Source of the DNA: JADJOY01 sp046331705 [NCBI: bacterium] | GTDB taxonomy: Bacteria > JADJOY01 | NCBI GenBank assembly: GCA_046331705.1 | Contig: JAXLQJ010000032.1 | Coordinates: 1 to 64,000, forward strand | Reading direction: 5' to 3' | Length of the DNA stretch: 64,000 bases | Part shown: positions 7,987-15,461 of the stretch, piece by piece | Position numbering within the stretch: position 1 is the first letter of the stretch | How the letters are laid out: each line of letters opens with the position of its first letter | Made by a program: the position numbers and the translations under genes | Notes under the pieces: model-generated | Seen by the model: only the letters and a program-made list of their open reading frames with translations | Database searches by the model: none | What the model was told of the DNA's origin: nothing

Positions 7987-9120
7987 TCAGGCGCGCGCGG
8001 TCTTGCGCGGCTCGGGCTTGCCGCTGGCCTTGGCGCTCGGCGGCGTGGCGGCGGCGAAGTGCGGCACCACGTGCTCGCCGAAGGTGCGAATCGATTCCAT
8101 CACCAGCTCGTGGGGCACGGTCCCCGCCTGCATCACCAGGATCAGCTCGTCGACGCCGACCGCCGCGTAGCGCGACACGATCTCGCGGCAATGCTGCGGG
8201 TCGCCGATCACGTTCATCGCCGGCGCATCCGGCGAGCCGCGGAAAGCCATCGCCTCGTCGAGCTCGTCGTCGGGGAGGAAATCCCGCGACACGTCGAGGA
8301 GGCCCGTCGGACGGCGGCCGCTGAAGTAGTAGGTCGCCAGCGATTCGGCGAAGAAGTTGGCGCCGCGCATGCCGTAGCGACACGCCTTGCGATCGTCCCC
8401 GAGACAGAGCGCCACCGGCGTGCACGCGAAGTGGTCGTTCTTCGCGTAGCCCTTGGGCGCCGCGGCGGCCACGGCCTTGCGGTACTCGCTCACCTTCTTG
8501 CCGAGATACACGTCGTTGCCCACGGCGAAGTTGAGCGCTCCGATTCCGAGCTTGCCGACCTCGACGGCGGATTCGGGCTTCGAGCACGCCGCGAAGATCG
8601 GCGGATGCGGCGTCTGCACCGGCTTGGGAATCACCTGCGTGGGCGGAATGCGGAAATGACGCCCCTTCCACTCGAAGACGTCCTGCTGCCACATCCGCGG
8701 GATCATCTCGAGCGCCTCCAGCCATTGATCGTGGATCTGGCTCACGTCGTTCTCGAACGCGAGCTGCTCGGTGCGCGACGAGCTCTTCCCCGAGCCCCAG
8801 CTCACGCGCCCGCCCGACAGGATGTCGAGGGTGGCGACCCGCTCGGCGATTCGGATCGGGTGGTTGTAGCGATGGGGCGTGAGCGTGATGCCGTGCCCCA
8901 GGCGCACGTTGCGGGTCTTGGCGGCGACGAACGCCAGAAAGACCTCCGGGGCCGACGAGTGCGAGTACTCGTAGAGACCGTGATGCTCGACCTCCCAGAC
9001 GGTGTGGTACCCGAGCTGATCCGCGAGCACCGCTTGCGCGACGCAATCGTGAAAGGTCTGCGCCTCCTTCTCGCGCGTGGGGTTGGCGATCTGCATCTCG
9101 AAGAAGAGCGAGAACTTCAT
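7987..9120 (-). CDS. LLM-class (luciferase-like) flavin-dependent oxidoreductase
   Basis: A 377-residue bacterial-luciferase-superfamily TIM barrel using FMN or F420. Diagnostic blocks are WEVEHHG (42-48), the HGITLTPHRYNHPIR strand-loop (76-90), ATLDILSGGRVSWGSG (96-111) and a C-terminal IGDPQHCREIVSRYAAVGVD. The length and EHHG signature resemble alkanal-monooxygenase-like members of the family. ATG 9120 gives the standard MKFSLFFEMQ start; the ATG four codons upstream (9132) lacks support. Basic C-terminal tail (KPEPRKTARA) is of unknown role. It lies 31 bases downstream of the epimerase-SCP2 gene on the same strand and may be the last gene of that TetR-controlled unit. Confidence 0.86.
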   Translation of the reverse strand: MKFSLFFEMQIANPTREKEAQTFHDCVAQAVLADQLGYHTVWEVEHHGLYEYSHSSAPEVFLAFVAAKTRNVRLGHGITLTPHRYNHPIRIAERVATLDILSGGRVSWGSGKSSSRTEQLAFENDVSQIHDQWLEALEMIPRMWQQDVFEWKGRHFRIPPTQVIPKPVQTPHPPIFAACSKPESAVEVGKLGIGALNFAVGNDVYLGKKVSEYRKAVAAAAPKGYAKNDHFACTPVALCLGDDRKACRYGMRGANFFAESLATYYFSGRRPTGLLDVSRDFLPDDELDEAMAFRGSPDAPAMNVIGDPQHCREIVSRYAAVGVDELILVMQAGTVPHELVMESIRTFGEHVVPHFAAATPPSAKASGKPEPRKTARA

Positions 9121-9151
9121 CCACACCTCCACTCGCCGCGCGCGAGCGCGT

Positions 9152-10555
9152 TCACGATCCGGCGGGGCGATCCGCGCCGGCCTGGCGCAGCACGAACTGG
9201 GCGAAGCGGCGACGCGGCAGCCCGCGCCAACCCTTGGCCTTCCGCGCTTGCTTGAACTGCTCGACGATCGCTCCCAGGATGATCGCCAGGTTGCCGTCGC
9301 CGCGGTAGCGGATCTTGCCGGTCATCTGGGCGCGCATGAAGGGCAGCTTGCCGGAGAGCATGTCGAAGAGCACCGATTCCTTCAGGGTGACGGTGCCGTC
9401 GGCGAGCGGATCGAGGCCCGCGAGCATCTGGACGTCGCCGTCGTCGAGGCGGATGCGCCATTCGCTCGGGTGATCGCCGGTCAGCACCAGGTTGAGGGTG
9501 CCGCGCACGCCGCGCAGCTCGGCCCGCTCACGCCGGCTCACGGGGATCCGCCCGAGGGTGCGGGTGGTCGCGACGCCGAGGCCGAAGAGCACGCGCGTGG
9601 CGCGGCTCGCCGCCGCCGTGGGGCGCCGCGCGATGGCGCGCAGCACCGCCGCCGTCGAGTCGAAGCGCGGTGTCCAGCCGAGCTCGCGCCGGATCTTCTC
9701 CGACGACGCGACCAGCGGCAGGTCGGAAAACTCGGTCACCCACGCCGGATCGACGTCCACGAGACCGCGGCGGTACGCGAGCCCGTACGCGGCGATCGCC
9801 GCGCGCGGGATCGCGATCGAGGGTCTGCCGAGTGCCGCGCCCCAGCGGCACATCGGCAAGGGATCGTTGGCGGCCACGTTGTACGCACCGCGCGCCTCGC
9901 GCTCGAGCGCCAGCAGGAATGCCTCGACCACGTCGGATTCGTGGGTGACCTGAACCGGGACCGGCGGTCCGCTGGGATGGAGCACGGCAGGCGCACGCAG
10001 GCTCGCGACCCGCGCCGGGTCGGTTCGAGGCCCCAGGAAGAGCGTGGGCCGAAGTCGCGCCACCGCGATCTCCGGGTGCTCGGCGGCGAGCTCCGCGAGC
10101 ATCCGGTCGGTGATCGCCTTGTGACGCGTGTAATAGAAGCCCTCGTCGCCGTGGAGCGGCGCTTCCTCGGTCAGCGCGATCCCCTCGTTCTCCCGCCGAA
10201 CGCCGTAGGCACCCACGCTCGATGCGAACACCAGCTGCCGCACGCCGGCCGCGACGACGGCGTCGGCCACGTTGCGCGTGCCGCCGACGTTCACCGCCTC
10301 GGTGGTGCGCTCGTCGCGACTGCCGCGCTCGACGATGAACGCCAGGTGCAAGACCGCGTCGACGCCGGCGAGATGCCGGGCGAGGTCGGGGTCGCGAACG
10401 TCGGCGGCGACCCACGCGAGACGCGCATCGGTGCGATTACCGGCGCGGCGATCGATGGCCACGACGCGGTCCACGCTCTCGGCCGCGAGCAGTCGATCGA
10501 CGACCAGCCGGCCGAGGTTCCCCGCCGCACCCGTCACCGCGACCACTCGCCCCAT
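9152..10555 (-). CDS. NAD-dependent epimerase/dehydratase fused to SCP2-like sterol-transfer domain
   Basis: A 467-residue two-domain protein. Residues 1-300 form an extended SDR: Rossmann motif GAAGNLG at 9-15, DVRDPDL, HLAF, ASSVGAYG and a YTRHK active-site pair. Residues about 340-440 look like an SCP2 domain (LNLVLTGDHPSEWRIRL, then ADGTVTLKESVLFDMLSGKL, then AIILGAIVEQFKQA), which binds lipids or sterols. The fusion suggests a dehydrogenase or isomerase acting on a hydrophobic substrate. ATG 10555 follows GGAG by seven bases; ATG 10594 would overlap the upstream stop in ATGA and is an alternative. It follows the di-iron gene, under the TetR operator at 11539. Confidence 0.82.
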   Translation of the reverse strand: MGRVVAVTGAAGNLGRLVVDRLLAAESVDRVVAIDRRAGNRTDARLAWVAADVRDPDLARHLAGVDAVLHLAFIVERGSRDERTTEAVNVGGTRNVADAVVAAGVRQLVFASSVGAYGVRRENEGIALTEEAPLHGDEGFYYTRHKAITDRMLAELAAEHPEIAVARLRPTLFLGPRTDPARVASLRAPAVLHPSGPPVPVQVTHESDVVEAFLLALEREARGAYNVAANDPLPMCRWGAALGRPSIAIPRAAIAAYGLAYRRGLVDVDPAWVTEFSDLPLVASSEKIRRELGWTPRFDSTAAVLRAIARRPTAAASRATRVLFGLGVATTRTLGRIPVSRRERAELRGVRGTLNLVLTGDHPSEWRIRLDDGDVQMLAGLDPLADGTVTLKESVLFDMLSGKLPFMRAQMTGKIRYRGDGNLAIILGAIVEQFKQARKAKGWRGLPRRRFAQFVLRQAGADRPAGS

Positions 10556-10590
10556 TCGCTCGCTCCGATCTCCCGCGCGGCGGCGCGCGC

Positions 10591-11484
10591 TCATGCGTAG
10601 GCCGCCAGACGCGGCGTACGGCCCGCGGCGGCGAGCAACATGCCGAGCACGTAGCGCTGGCCCACCAGCCCCGAGCGGTACATCGGGTGCGCCAGCGCCG
10701 CTGGTGCGCGTCGCGGGATCGCGCTGACGCGCGCCAGATAGCGCCGCACCGTCTCGGGCTCGGTGGCGCGCACGTGCAGATCGCCGACGACCAGCTTCAT
10801 GGCCGCGAACGCGGTCAGCAGCGCGGCGAGCCCCGCCATCATCTGCGCGCGCCCGAGCAGGCGCCGCGCCAGCGAGCGATGCCCCACGAGCCGATCCAGC
10901 GCCGCCTCGGCGTCCGCGGCGGCGAAGAGCTGCCCCTTGCGATCGAGCAGCCAATAATCCATCGCGAGGTGCCGCGCCTCATCCTGGTCGATGCGGGTGA
11001 ACACCTCGTCCTGGAGCGGATCGCGCACCTGCTTGCGCAGGGTGGGGATCAGGATGCCGTCGAGGGCGAGCTCGAAGAGCACGATGATCGCCGCCGAGAA
11101 CTCGTGGACGCCGCGGTCGTCGCGCTCGAGGTCGCGAGAGAGGGCGTGGAACATCGCGCGCGTGGGCAGCGGCAGGTCGCGCCAGCGTGCTCCGTAGCGC
11201 CGCGCGAGCCGGATCTCGGCCTCGGCGTGGCGACACTCGTCCGCATCGAACAGCGTGTAGATCCGACGGGCGCGCTCGTCGTCGGCGAAGCGGGCGGCAA
11301 GCCGGAAGATGCGCGCGGCCTGCCGCTCGAGGCCGGCGGTGAAGAGCAGCGCCAGCCCTGCCTCGTGCCGCTGGCGGGGGCTCAACGCGTCGGCGCCCTC
11401 GAGTGGTGCGGACCAGTCGATCTCGTCGAGGGACCACTGACCCTTCCGGGTCTGCGACAGCATGTGATCGAGATCGAGGTTCAT
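10591..11484 (-). CDS. Ferritin-like di-iron protein
   Basis: A 297-residue protein with a helical N-terminal two-thirds containing a likely carboxylate-bridged di-iron site. The ligand set is Glu53 (GLERQ), Glu83 and His86 (ECRH), Glu138 (LFELALD), and Glu169 and His172 (EARH). That pattern, two E-x2-H motifs plus two lone Glu, is the ferritin/ribonucleotide-reductase-like fold. The C-terminal third has a hydrophobic segment RAQMMAGLAALLTAFAAM. ATG 11484 follows a strong GGGAGGG ribosome site. It could be an oxygenase, desaturase-like enzyme or storage protein; position beside an epimerase-SCP2 fusion favours lipid or hydroxyl chemistry. First gene of the TetR-controlled operon. Confidence 0.75.
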   Translation of the reverse strand: MNLDLDHMLSQTRKGQWSLDEIDWSAPLEGADALSPRQRHEAGLALLFTAGLERQAARIFRLAARFADDERARRIYTLFDADECRHAEAEIRLARRYGARWRDLPLPTRAMFHALSRDLERDDRGVHEFSAAIIVLFELALDGILIPTLRKQVRDPLQDEVFTRIDQDEARHLAMDYWLLDRKGQLFAAADAEAALDRLVGHRSLARRLLGRAQMMAGLAALLTAFAAMKLVVGDLHVRATEPETVRRYLARVSAIPRRAPAALAHPMYRSGLVGQRYVLGMLLAAAGRTPRLAAYA

Positions 11485-11538
11485 CGCGACCCTCCCGCTC
11501 ACCGCCTCGGCGCGGCTCGACCGGATCAAAAATCTACA

Positions 11539-11554
11539 TGTTTGTATACTAACA
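11539..11554. promoter_or_regulatory. TetR-type palindromic operator
   Basis: TGTTTGTATACTAACA is an imperfect palindrome: 14 of 16 positions are symmetric, with one mismatched pair. It lies between the divergent di-iron gene (start 11484) and the TetR-family gene. It completely covers the -10 of the candidate di-iron promoter. A partial copy, TTTGTATA, recurs at 11636-11643 over the regulator's own -10. This arrangement is typical of TetR repressors that control a neighbouring operon and themselves. Confidence 0.65.
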
Positions 11555-11574
11555 CTCGAGCCATCGCGGCGCAA
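11546..11574 (-). promoter_or_regulatory. Candidate promoter of the di-iron/SCP2 operon
   Basis: On the minus strand TTGCGC (11574-11569) and TAGTAT (11551-11546) are 17 bases apart. The -10 lies inside the 16-bp operator, so repressor binding would block it. Expected leader to ATG 11484 is about 55 bases. Confidence 0.45.
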
Positions 11575-11616
11575 CCCGATCGGACCCGCGATACGGCTTG
11601 GCCACGCCGCACCGCG

Positions 11617-11645
11617 TTGCATCGAAAGCGCTGGATTTGTATATT
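11617..11645 (+). promoter_or_regulatory. Candidate promoter of the TetR-family gene
   Basis: TTGCAT (11617-11622), a 17-base spacer and TATATT (11640-11645) form a reasonable sigma-70 site in an otherwise very GC-rich tract. Transcription would start at about 11652, which excludes the in-frame ATG at 11598 as the regulator start. The TTTGTATA half-site overlaps the -10, suggesting autoregulation. Confidence 0.5.
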
Positions 11646-11651
11646 TTGCAC

Positions 11652-12431
11652 GTGCCCTCCCGTCGCGCGCGAACGGCCACCCCCGTGTCACGGCGCGCTC
11701 CCGAGCGCTCCCGGCTCCCCGCCGGCAGCGAGCGCCCGAGGGTGCCGCCGTCGCCCATCGTGGAGCTGGCCCTGGCGGGGCTGAGGAGCGCGGGACGCGG
11801 ATCCCCACGCCGACGCGGACGACCGGCCGCGGATTTCTCCGCCAGCGCCGAGATCCTTCAGGGCGCGGCGCTCGCGTTCGGGCGCCGGGGCTACGCCGAC
11901 ACCAGCGTCGAGGACATCCTCGCCGCGGCGCGCGTGTCACGCCGCACGTTCTACCGATTCTTCCGCAGCAAGGAGGACGTGTTCGAGCGGCTCTTCGAGG
12001 TCGCCTCGGCGCTCTTCCTCGAGTCCATCCGCCTCGCGGCGGCCTCCGCGAGCGACGCCTTCGAGAAAGCCGAGCGGTGCGTCGATGCCTATCTGCAGGT
12101 CCCCATCACCGCGGGCCCGATCTACCGCGTGTTCTACGTCGAGGCGATGCGGCCAGGGACGCGGCTCGAGGCACGCCGGCAGCAGGTCATCGACACGCTG
12201 ATCGGCTTGCTCGACGAGGAAGCGATCCGCGCCAAGCGCGGCCGCCTCGACCCGCTGCTCATCCGCGGGCTGGTGGCGGCGATGGAGAGCATCGCGCTGC
12301 ACCTGATCGTCGAGGGCAAGAGTGGCCCCGCCGAGCTGCTGCGCGCCAAGCGCGCGATGCTCAGGATCTTCCTCGCCACCCTCGCCCGCGAGGGGGAAAC
12401 GCCGCCGCCGATCCCGCTGTTGCCCGACTGA
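11652..12431 (+). CDS. TetR/AcrR-family transcriptional regulator
   Basis: The protein has a canonical TetR N-terminal helix-turn-helix: ILQGAALAFGRRGYADTS, then VEDILAAARVSRRTFYRFF with the R-K-S-KEDVF continuation. A helical ligand-binding domain follows, with the YRVFYVEAMRPG segment. The start is uncertain: the predicted promoter puts transcription at about 11652, where a GTG would be leaderless; GTGs at 11741 and 11760 would give the more usual 220-residue length. The basic RRRGRP patch lies just before the HTH. It is divergent from the di-iron operon and is probably its repressor, responding to a hydrophobic ligand (inferred). No strong ribosome site precedes any candidate. Confidence 0.85.
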   Translation: MPSRRARTATPVSRRAPERSRLPAGSERPRVPPSPIVELALAGLRSAGRGSPRRRGRPAADFSASAEILQGAALAFGRRGYADTSVEDILAAARVSRRTFYRFFRSKEDVFERLFEVASALFLESIRLAAASASDAFEKAERCVDAYLQVPITAGPIYRVFYVEAMRPGTRLEARRQQVIDTLIGLLDEEAIRAKRGRLDPLLIRGLVAAMESIALHLIVEGKSGPAELLRAKRAMLRIFLATLAREGETPPPIPLLPD

Positions 12432-12466
12432 AGCGTTCCCGCGCTCCGCACCGTGTCGGCACCGCC

Positions 12467-13279
12467 ATGACGCTCTCGACGACGATCCACTCGACGAGCC
12501 CCGCCGCGATGCAGGCGCTGGCGTGCGCGAGCTGCCACGGCGCGCTCGAGCCCGACGCGGGCACCTTGCGCTGCGGCGCGTGCGGACGCGCGTACCGCGC
12601 CCGTGCCGCGATCTGGGACTTCGCCCCCGAGATCCCGCCCCAGCACGGCCTCGCCCAGCGCTTCATGGAGGCGCCACCGATCGCGCGCATCTACGAGCGC
12701 TGGTTCCGTCCCACGCTGACGCGGCTGGTCGCTCCACTCACGTACGCCGACGAGGAGCGCTACCTGGATCGCTGGTTCCAGCCGAGCGACGGCGCGATCC
12801 TCGACCTCGCCTGCGGCACGGGGCGGTACACCCGCTGGCTGGCCGACCGCACCGACGACCGCCGCGTGCTGGGACTCGATCTCAGCCTGCCGATGCTGCG
12901 CGAGGCGCGCCGGCGCGCGCTCGCCGAAGGCCGCACGGATCTGGTGCTGGTGCGTGGGAGCGCGCTCGCGCTGCCGGTGGCGGACGATTCACTCGGCGCC
13001 GCTCATTCCTTCGGCGCCTTGCATCTGTTCCCGGACGCTGCGCTGGCGCTCGCCGAGATCGGCCGCACCTTGCGTCGCGGCGGCTCGTTCACGTGCTTGA
13101 CCACGCACGCCACCGCGAGCGCCTCCGGCGCTCCGCTGGAACGAGCGTTTGCGCGCGTCGCCGGCCTGCGGTTCTTCGCTCGCGCCGAGATCGAGCGCTG
13201 GCTCGCGGCAGCGCGCCTCGAGCTGCTCGACTTCACGGCGCGCGGCCGGATGGTGCTCTTCGCGTGCCGCAAGCCGTGA
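12467..13279 (+). CDS. Class I SAM-dependent methyltransferase with N-terminal zinc ribbon
   Basis: A 270-residue protein. An N-terminal zinc-ribbon-like knuckle (CASCHGAL...CGACGRAY, residues about 18-45) precedes a Rossmann methyltransferase domain. Motif I is ILDLACGTGRYTRWL, followed by GLDLSLPMLREARRRA (motif II) and the Methyltransf_11-type SFGALHLFPD block. The architecture resembles rRNA methyltransferase RlmA-like and Trm112-ribbon-bearing small-molecule methyltransferases. The substrate is not deducible. It begins 35 bases after the TetR gene on the same strand and could be co-transcribed with it. Confidence 0.82.
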   Translation: MTLSTTIHSTSPAAMQALACASCHGALEPDAGTLRCGACGRAYRARAAIWDFAPEIPPQHGLAQRFMEAPPIARIYERWFRPTLTRLVAPLTYADEERYLDRWFQPSDGAILDLACGTGRYTRWLADRTDDRRVLGLDLSLPMLREARRRALAEGRTDLVLVRGSALALPVADDSLGAAHSFGALHLFPDAALALAEIGRTLRRGGSFTCLTTHATASASGAPLERAFARVAGLRFFARAEIERWLAAARLELLDFTARGRMVLFACRKP

Positions 13280-13327
13280 GCCGCACGCCGAGCGACCGGA
13301 AACCGCCCGCCGGCGCGCTCGCCCCGC

Positions 13328-13765
13328 TCAGCCTCGCAGCACCCAGAGCGAGCCCAGCGTGAGCAGGAAATACGGCACCAGCGCCGCCGCGCCTGCATAG
13401 TCCTTGGCCATGCGCTGGCCGAAGAAGAGGCTCACGATCGCCACGTTCGCGAGAAGCGCACCGAGCCAGGCGACGCTCGTGCCGCCGAACAGCGCGCAGA
13501 CCGCACCCAGCGCCGATGCCGCGCCGGCCGCCACCTCGATCACCGTGATCGCGGCGAACATCCTGGGCACCAGCTCCTTGAGCGGCGAGCGCCCGAAATG
13601 GCTCTCCAGGAACTCGAGATTGCCCTTCGAGTCGAAGACCTTGTCGAGTCCCGACTGAAGGAAGAGGATGCCCAGGAACGCGGAGACCAGCACCTGGATG
13701 ACGCGCAGCGTGCTGTCCCCGCACGCGGCGCACGTCGCGAGCGCCACCATGAACGTCGAGCCCAT
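13328..13765 (-). CDS. DoxX-family inner-membrane protein
   Basis: A 145-residue membrane protein with four predicted transmembrane segments: VIQVLVSAFLGILFLQSG, MFAAITVIEVAAGAASALG, SVAWLGALLANVAIVSLFF and GAAALVPYFLLTLGSLWVL. The SGLDKVFD motif after the first helix is characteristic of DoxX/DoxD-like proteins, which are linked to respiratory electron transfer or thiol redox in some bacteria. Two cysteines (CAAC, residues 12 and 15) near the N-terminus are notable as a possible redox pair. ATG 13765 is preceded by GGAGGA. The precise role is unknown. Confidence 0.75.
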   Translation of the reverse strand: MGSTFMVALATCAACGDSTLRVIQVLVSAFLGILFLQSGLDKVFDSKGNLEFLESHFGRSPLKELVPRMFAAITVIEVAAGAASALGAVCALFGGTSVAWLGALLANVAIVSLFFGQRMAKDYAGAAALVPYFLLTLGSLWVLRG

Positions 13766-15308
13766 CCGATCCTCCTCCGGCTCGTGCCGAGTCCCGAGCT
13801 CGAGCGAGCTTTGCCAACACGCTCCCCGCCGGCAAGCGACCGCGGCCGCGCAGCGTCAGGCACGCCGGTCCCCCGCCGCGCTGCTGACCGCAGCGGTGGC
13901 GCTGCTCGTGACGATCGGCGCTGGCTGCGCCGACGGCGGCGATGGCTCCGCCGCAACGAGCGAGCCGCCAGTGGGTGATCCGTCGTGGCTCGCGAAGGTG
14001 GACGAGAGCTACCACCTCGCCGGCGCGCGCATCACCGAGCAGAAGGACACCGCCGGCTATTTCCGCGACGTCTTCGCCGAGATCGATCGGCTGAAGGCGT
14101 TCTGGGCGGACGAGAACGCCACCCAGTTCGTCGATCGGCCGCGTTACACGTTGGAGCAGTGGCTGGTGCTCGTGAACCTGGGGGAGCCGTGGCGCAACGA
14201 GCTCTCGTGGCAGGGCGGCGTCCACCAGCGCGTGTACTTCCTGAACCGCTGGGGCGCCAAGCTCACCGGCGATCTATGGGGCCCGCCCGACCTCTTCGAG
14301 CGGCCCGAGCTCCATCCGCTGGTGGTGATCACCGACGGCTCGATCCAGGCGAGCGCGCGCATGTACTGGTGGGCGGCGCAGACGCTCGCCGAGGCGGGCT
14401 ACATCGCCCTCACGTACGACGTGCAGGGCCAGGGCGAGTCGGAGACCTTCGGTCATCGCGCCGACGGCTCGATCTGGTGCGGCGGCGCCAACCAACCGCC
14501 CGAGACCCTGCCCTTCTTGAAGGAGATCTCGGATTGTCCCGGCTTTCCCTTCCAGCAATCGGCGAATTTCGGCGGCGGTCACGTCGACGCCACCAACTGG
14601 GCGCTCGCGACGCCCGACGCTCCTCACGAGCTCGCTCGCGACGGCACCGGCAGCGAGCCCTGGAATCCGTGGTACGCGTACGTCGATCCCGAGCGCGTCG
14701 GCGCCGCGGGGCACTCGCTCGGCGCGGCGGCCGTCTCGTTCGTGCAGAGCCACCCCGAGCTGCTGCGCAAGCCCATCCGCGCCACGGTCGCCTGGGACGC
14801 CCTCTCCACCTGCGACGCTTTCGGCAGCACCTACGTCGGCACCTGCGAGCCCGCGGACGTGACGCGGCCCACGGCGCCCGCGCTCAACCTCACCAACGAT
14901 TACTTCCTGCCGCGTCGGATCGACGAGCTGCCGGACCCGAGCTCCGCCATCGCCGCCTTCGATCTGTGGCGCCAAGCGGGCCAGCCAGTGATGTCGTTCG
15001 CCCTCTCGTCGGGGACGCACCTCGAGTACACGGCCGGCCCGGTGCTGCCCGCCACGCGCTACGGCACCGAGATCGCCGCCCACTACACCCTTGCCTTCCT
15101 GGACCGCTATCTGCGCGGCGACGCGACCGCCAGCGAGCGGCTGCTGGCCCGCCGGATCTCGCTCGTCCACCGCGACCCGCGCGGCCAGCCCGAGAGCGCG
15201 CCCACGTCGCTCGACGTCGGCGAGCTGGCCTCCTACCTCTACTACTCGGCAGTGGACGTGGACGGGACCTGCTATCGCGATTGGCGCTATCGACGTGACC
15301 GGTGCTGA
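13749..15308 (+). CDS. Alpha/beta-hydrolase-domain lipoprotein
   Basis: An exported hydrolase of about 519 residues. A hydrophobic AALLTAAVALLVTIGAGC segment ends in a lipobox-like cysteine, so it is probably anchored in a membrane. The catalytic domain shows YDVQGQGES and a nucleophile elbow GHSLGAAA (Ser), with SSGTHLEYT likely supplying His. Several cysteines (DCPGF, STCDAF, GTCEPA, GTCYRDW, terminal RC) suggest disulfides in the periplasm. The start is problematic: the only in-frame ATGs are at 13749 and upstream, inside the divergent DoxX gene, giving a 45-residue n-region. A rare start nearer 13820 may be used. Substrate unknown, perhaps an ester or polyester. Confidence 0.72.
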   Translation: MNVEPIRSSSGSCRVPSSSELCQHAPRRQATAAAQRQARRSPAALLTAAVALLVTIGAGCADGGDGSAATSEPPVGDPSWLAKVDESYHLAGARITEQKDTAGYFRDVFAEIDRLKAFWADENATQFVDRPRYTLEQWLVLVNLGEPWRNELSWQGGVHQRVYFLNRWGAKLTGDLWGPPDLFERPELHPLVVITDGSIQASARMYWWAAQTLAEAGYIALTYDVQGQGESETFGHRADGSIWCGGANQPPETLPFLKEISDCPGFPFQQSANFGGGHVDATNWALATPDAPHELARDGTGSEPWNPWYAYVDPERVGAAGHSLGAAAVSFVQSHPELLRKPIRATVAWDALSTCDAFGSTYVGTCEPADVTRPTAPALNLTNDYFLPRRIDELPDPSSAIAAFDLWRQAGQPVMSFALSSGTHLEYTAGPVLPATRYGTEIAAHYTLAFLDRYLRGDATASERLLARRISLVHRDPRGQPESAPTSLDVGELASYLYYSAVDVDGTCYRDWRYRRDRC

Positions 15309-15461
15309 CGTCGGGCGTCGCCGCAAGGGCGCGCGCCAGACGGCTGAGGACGCGCGAATCCTCGGGCGGAATCGAGAATCGCAGCGGGGTTCGTTCCGAC
15401 GACGCGAAAGCTCTCGTATACTGGCGGCTCACACGAGCCACGGAATGATCGACAGAACCTC

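Noticed and set aside
11598-11651. ATG 11598 as the TetR-family start
   Set aside because: It lies upstream of the best promoter -10 (11640-11645) and in the operator region; the extra residues have no TetR character.
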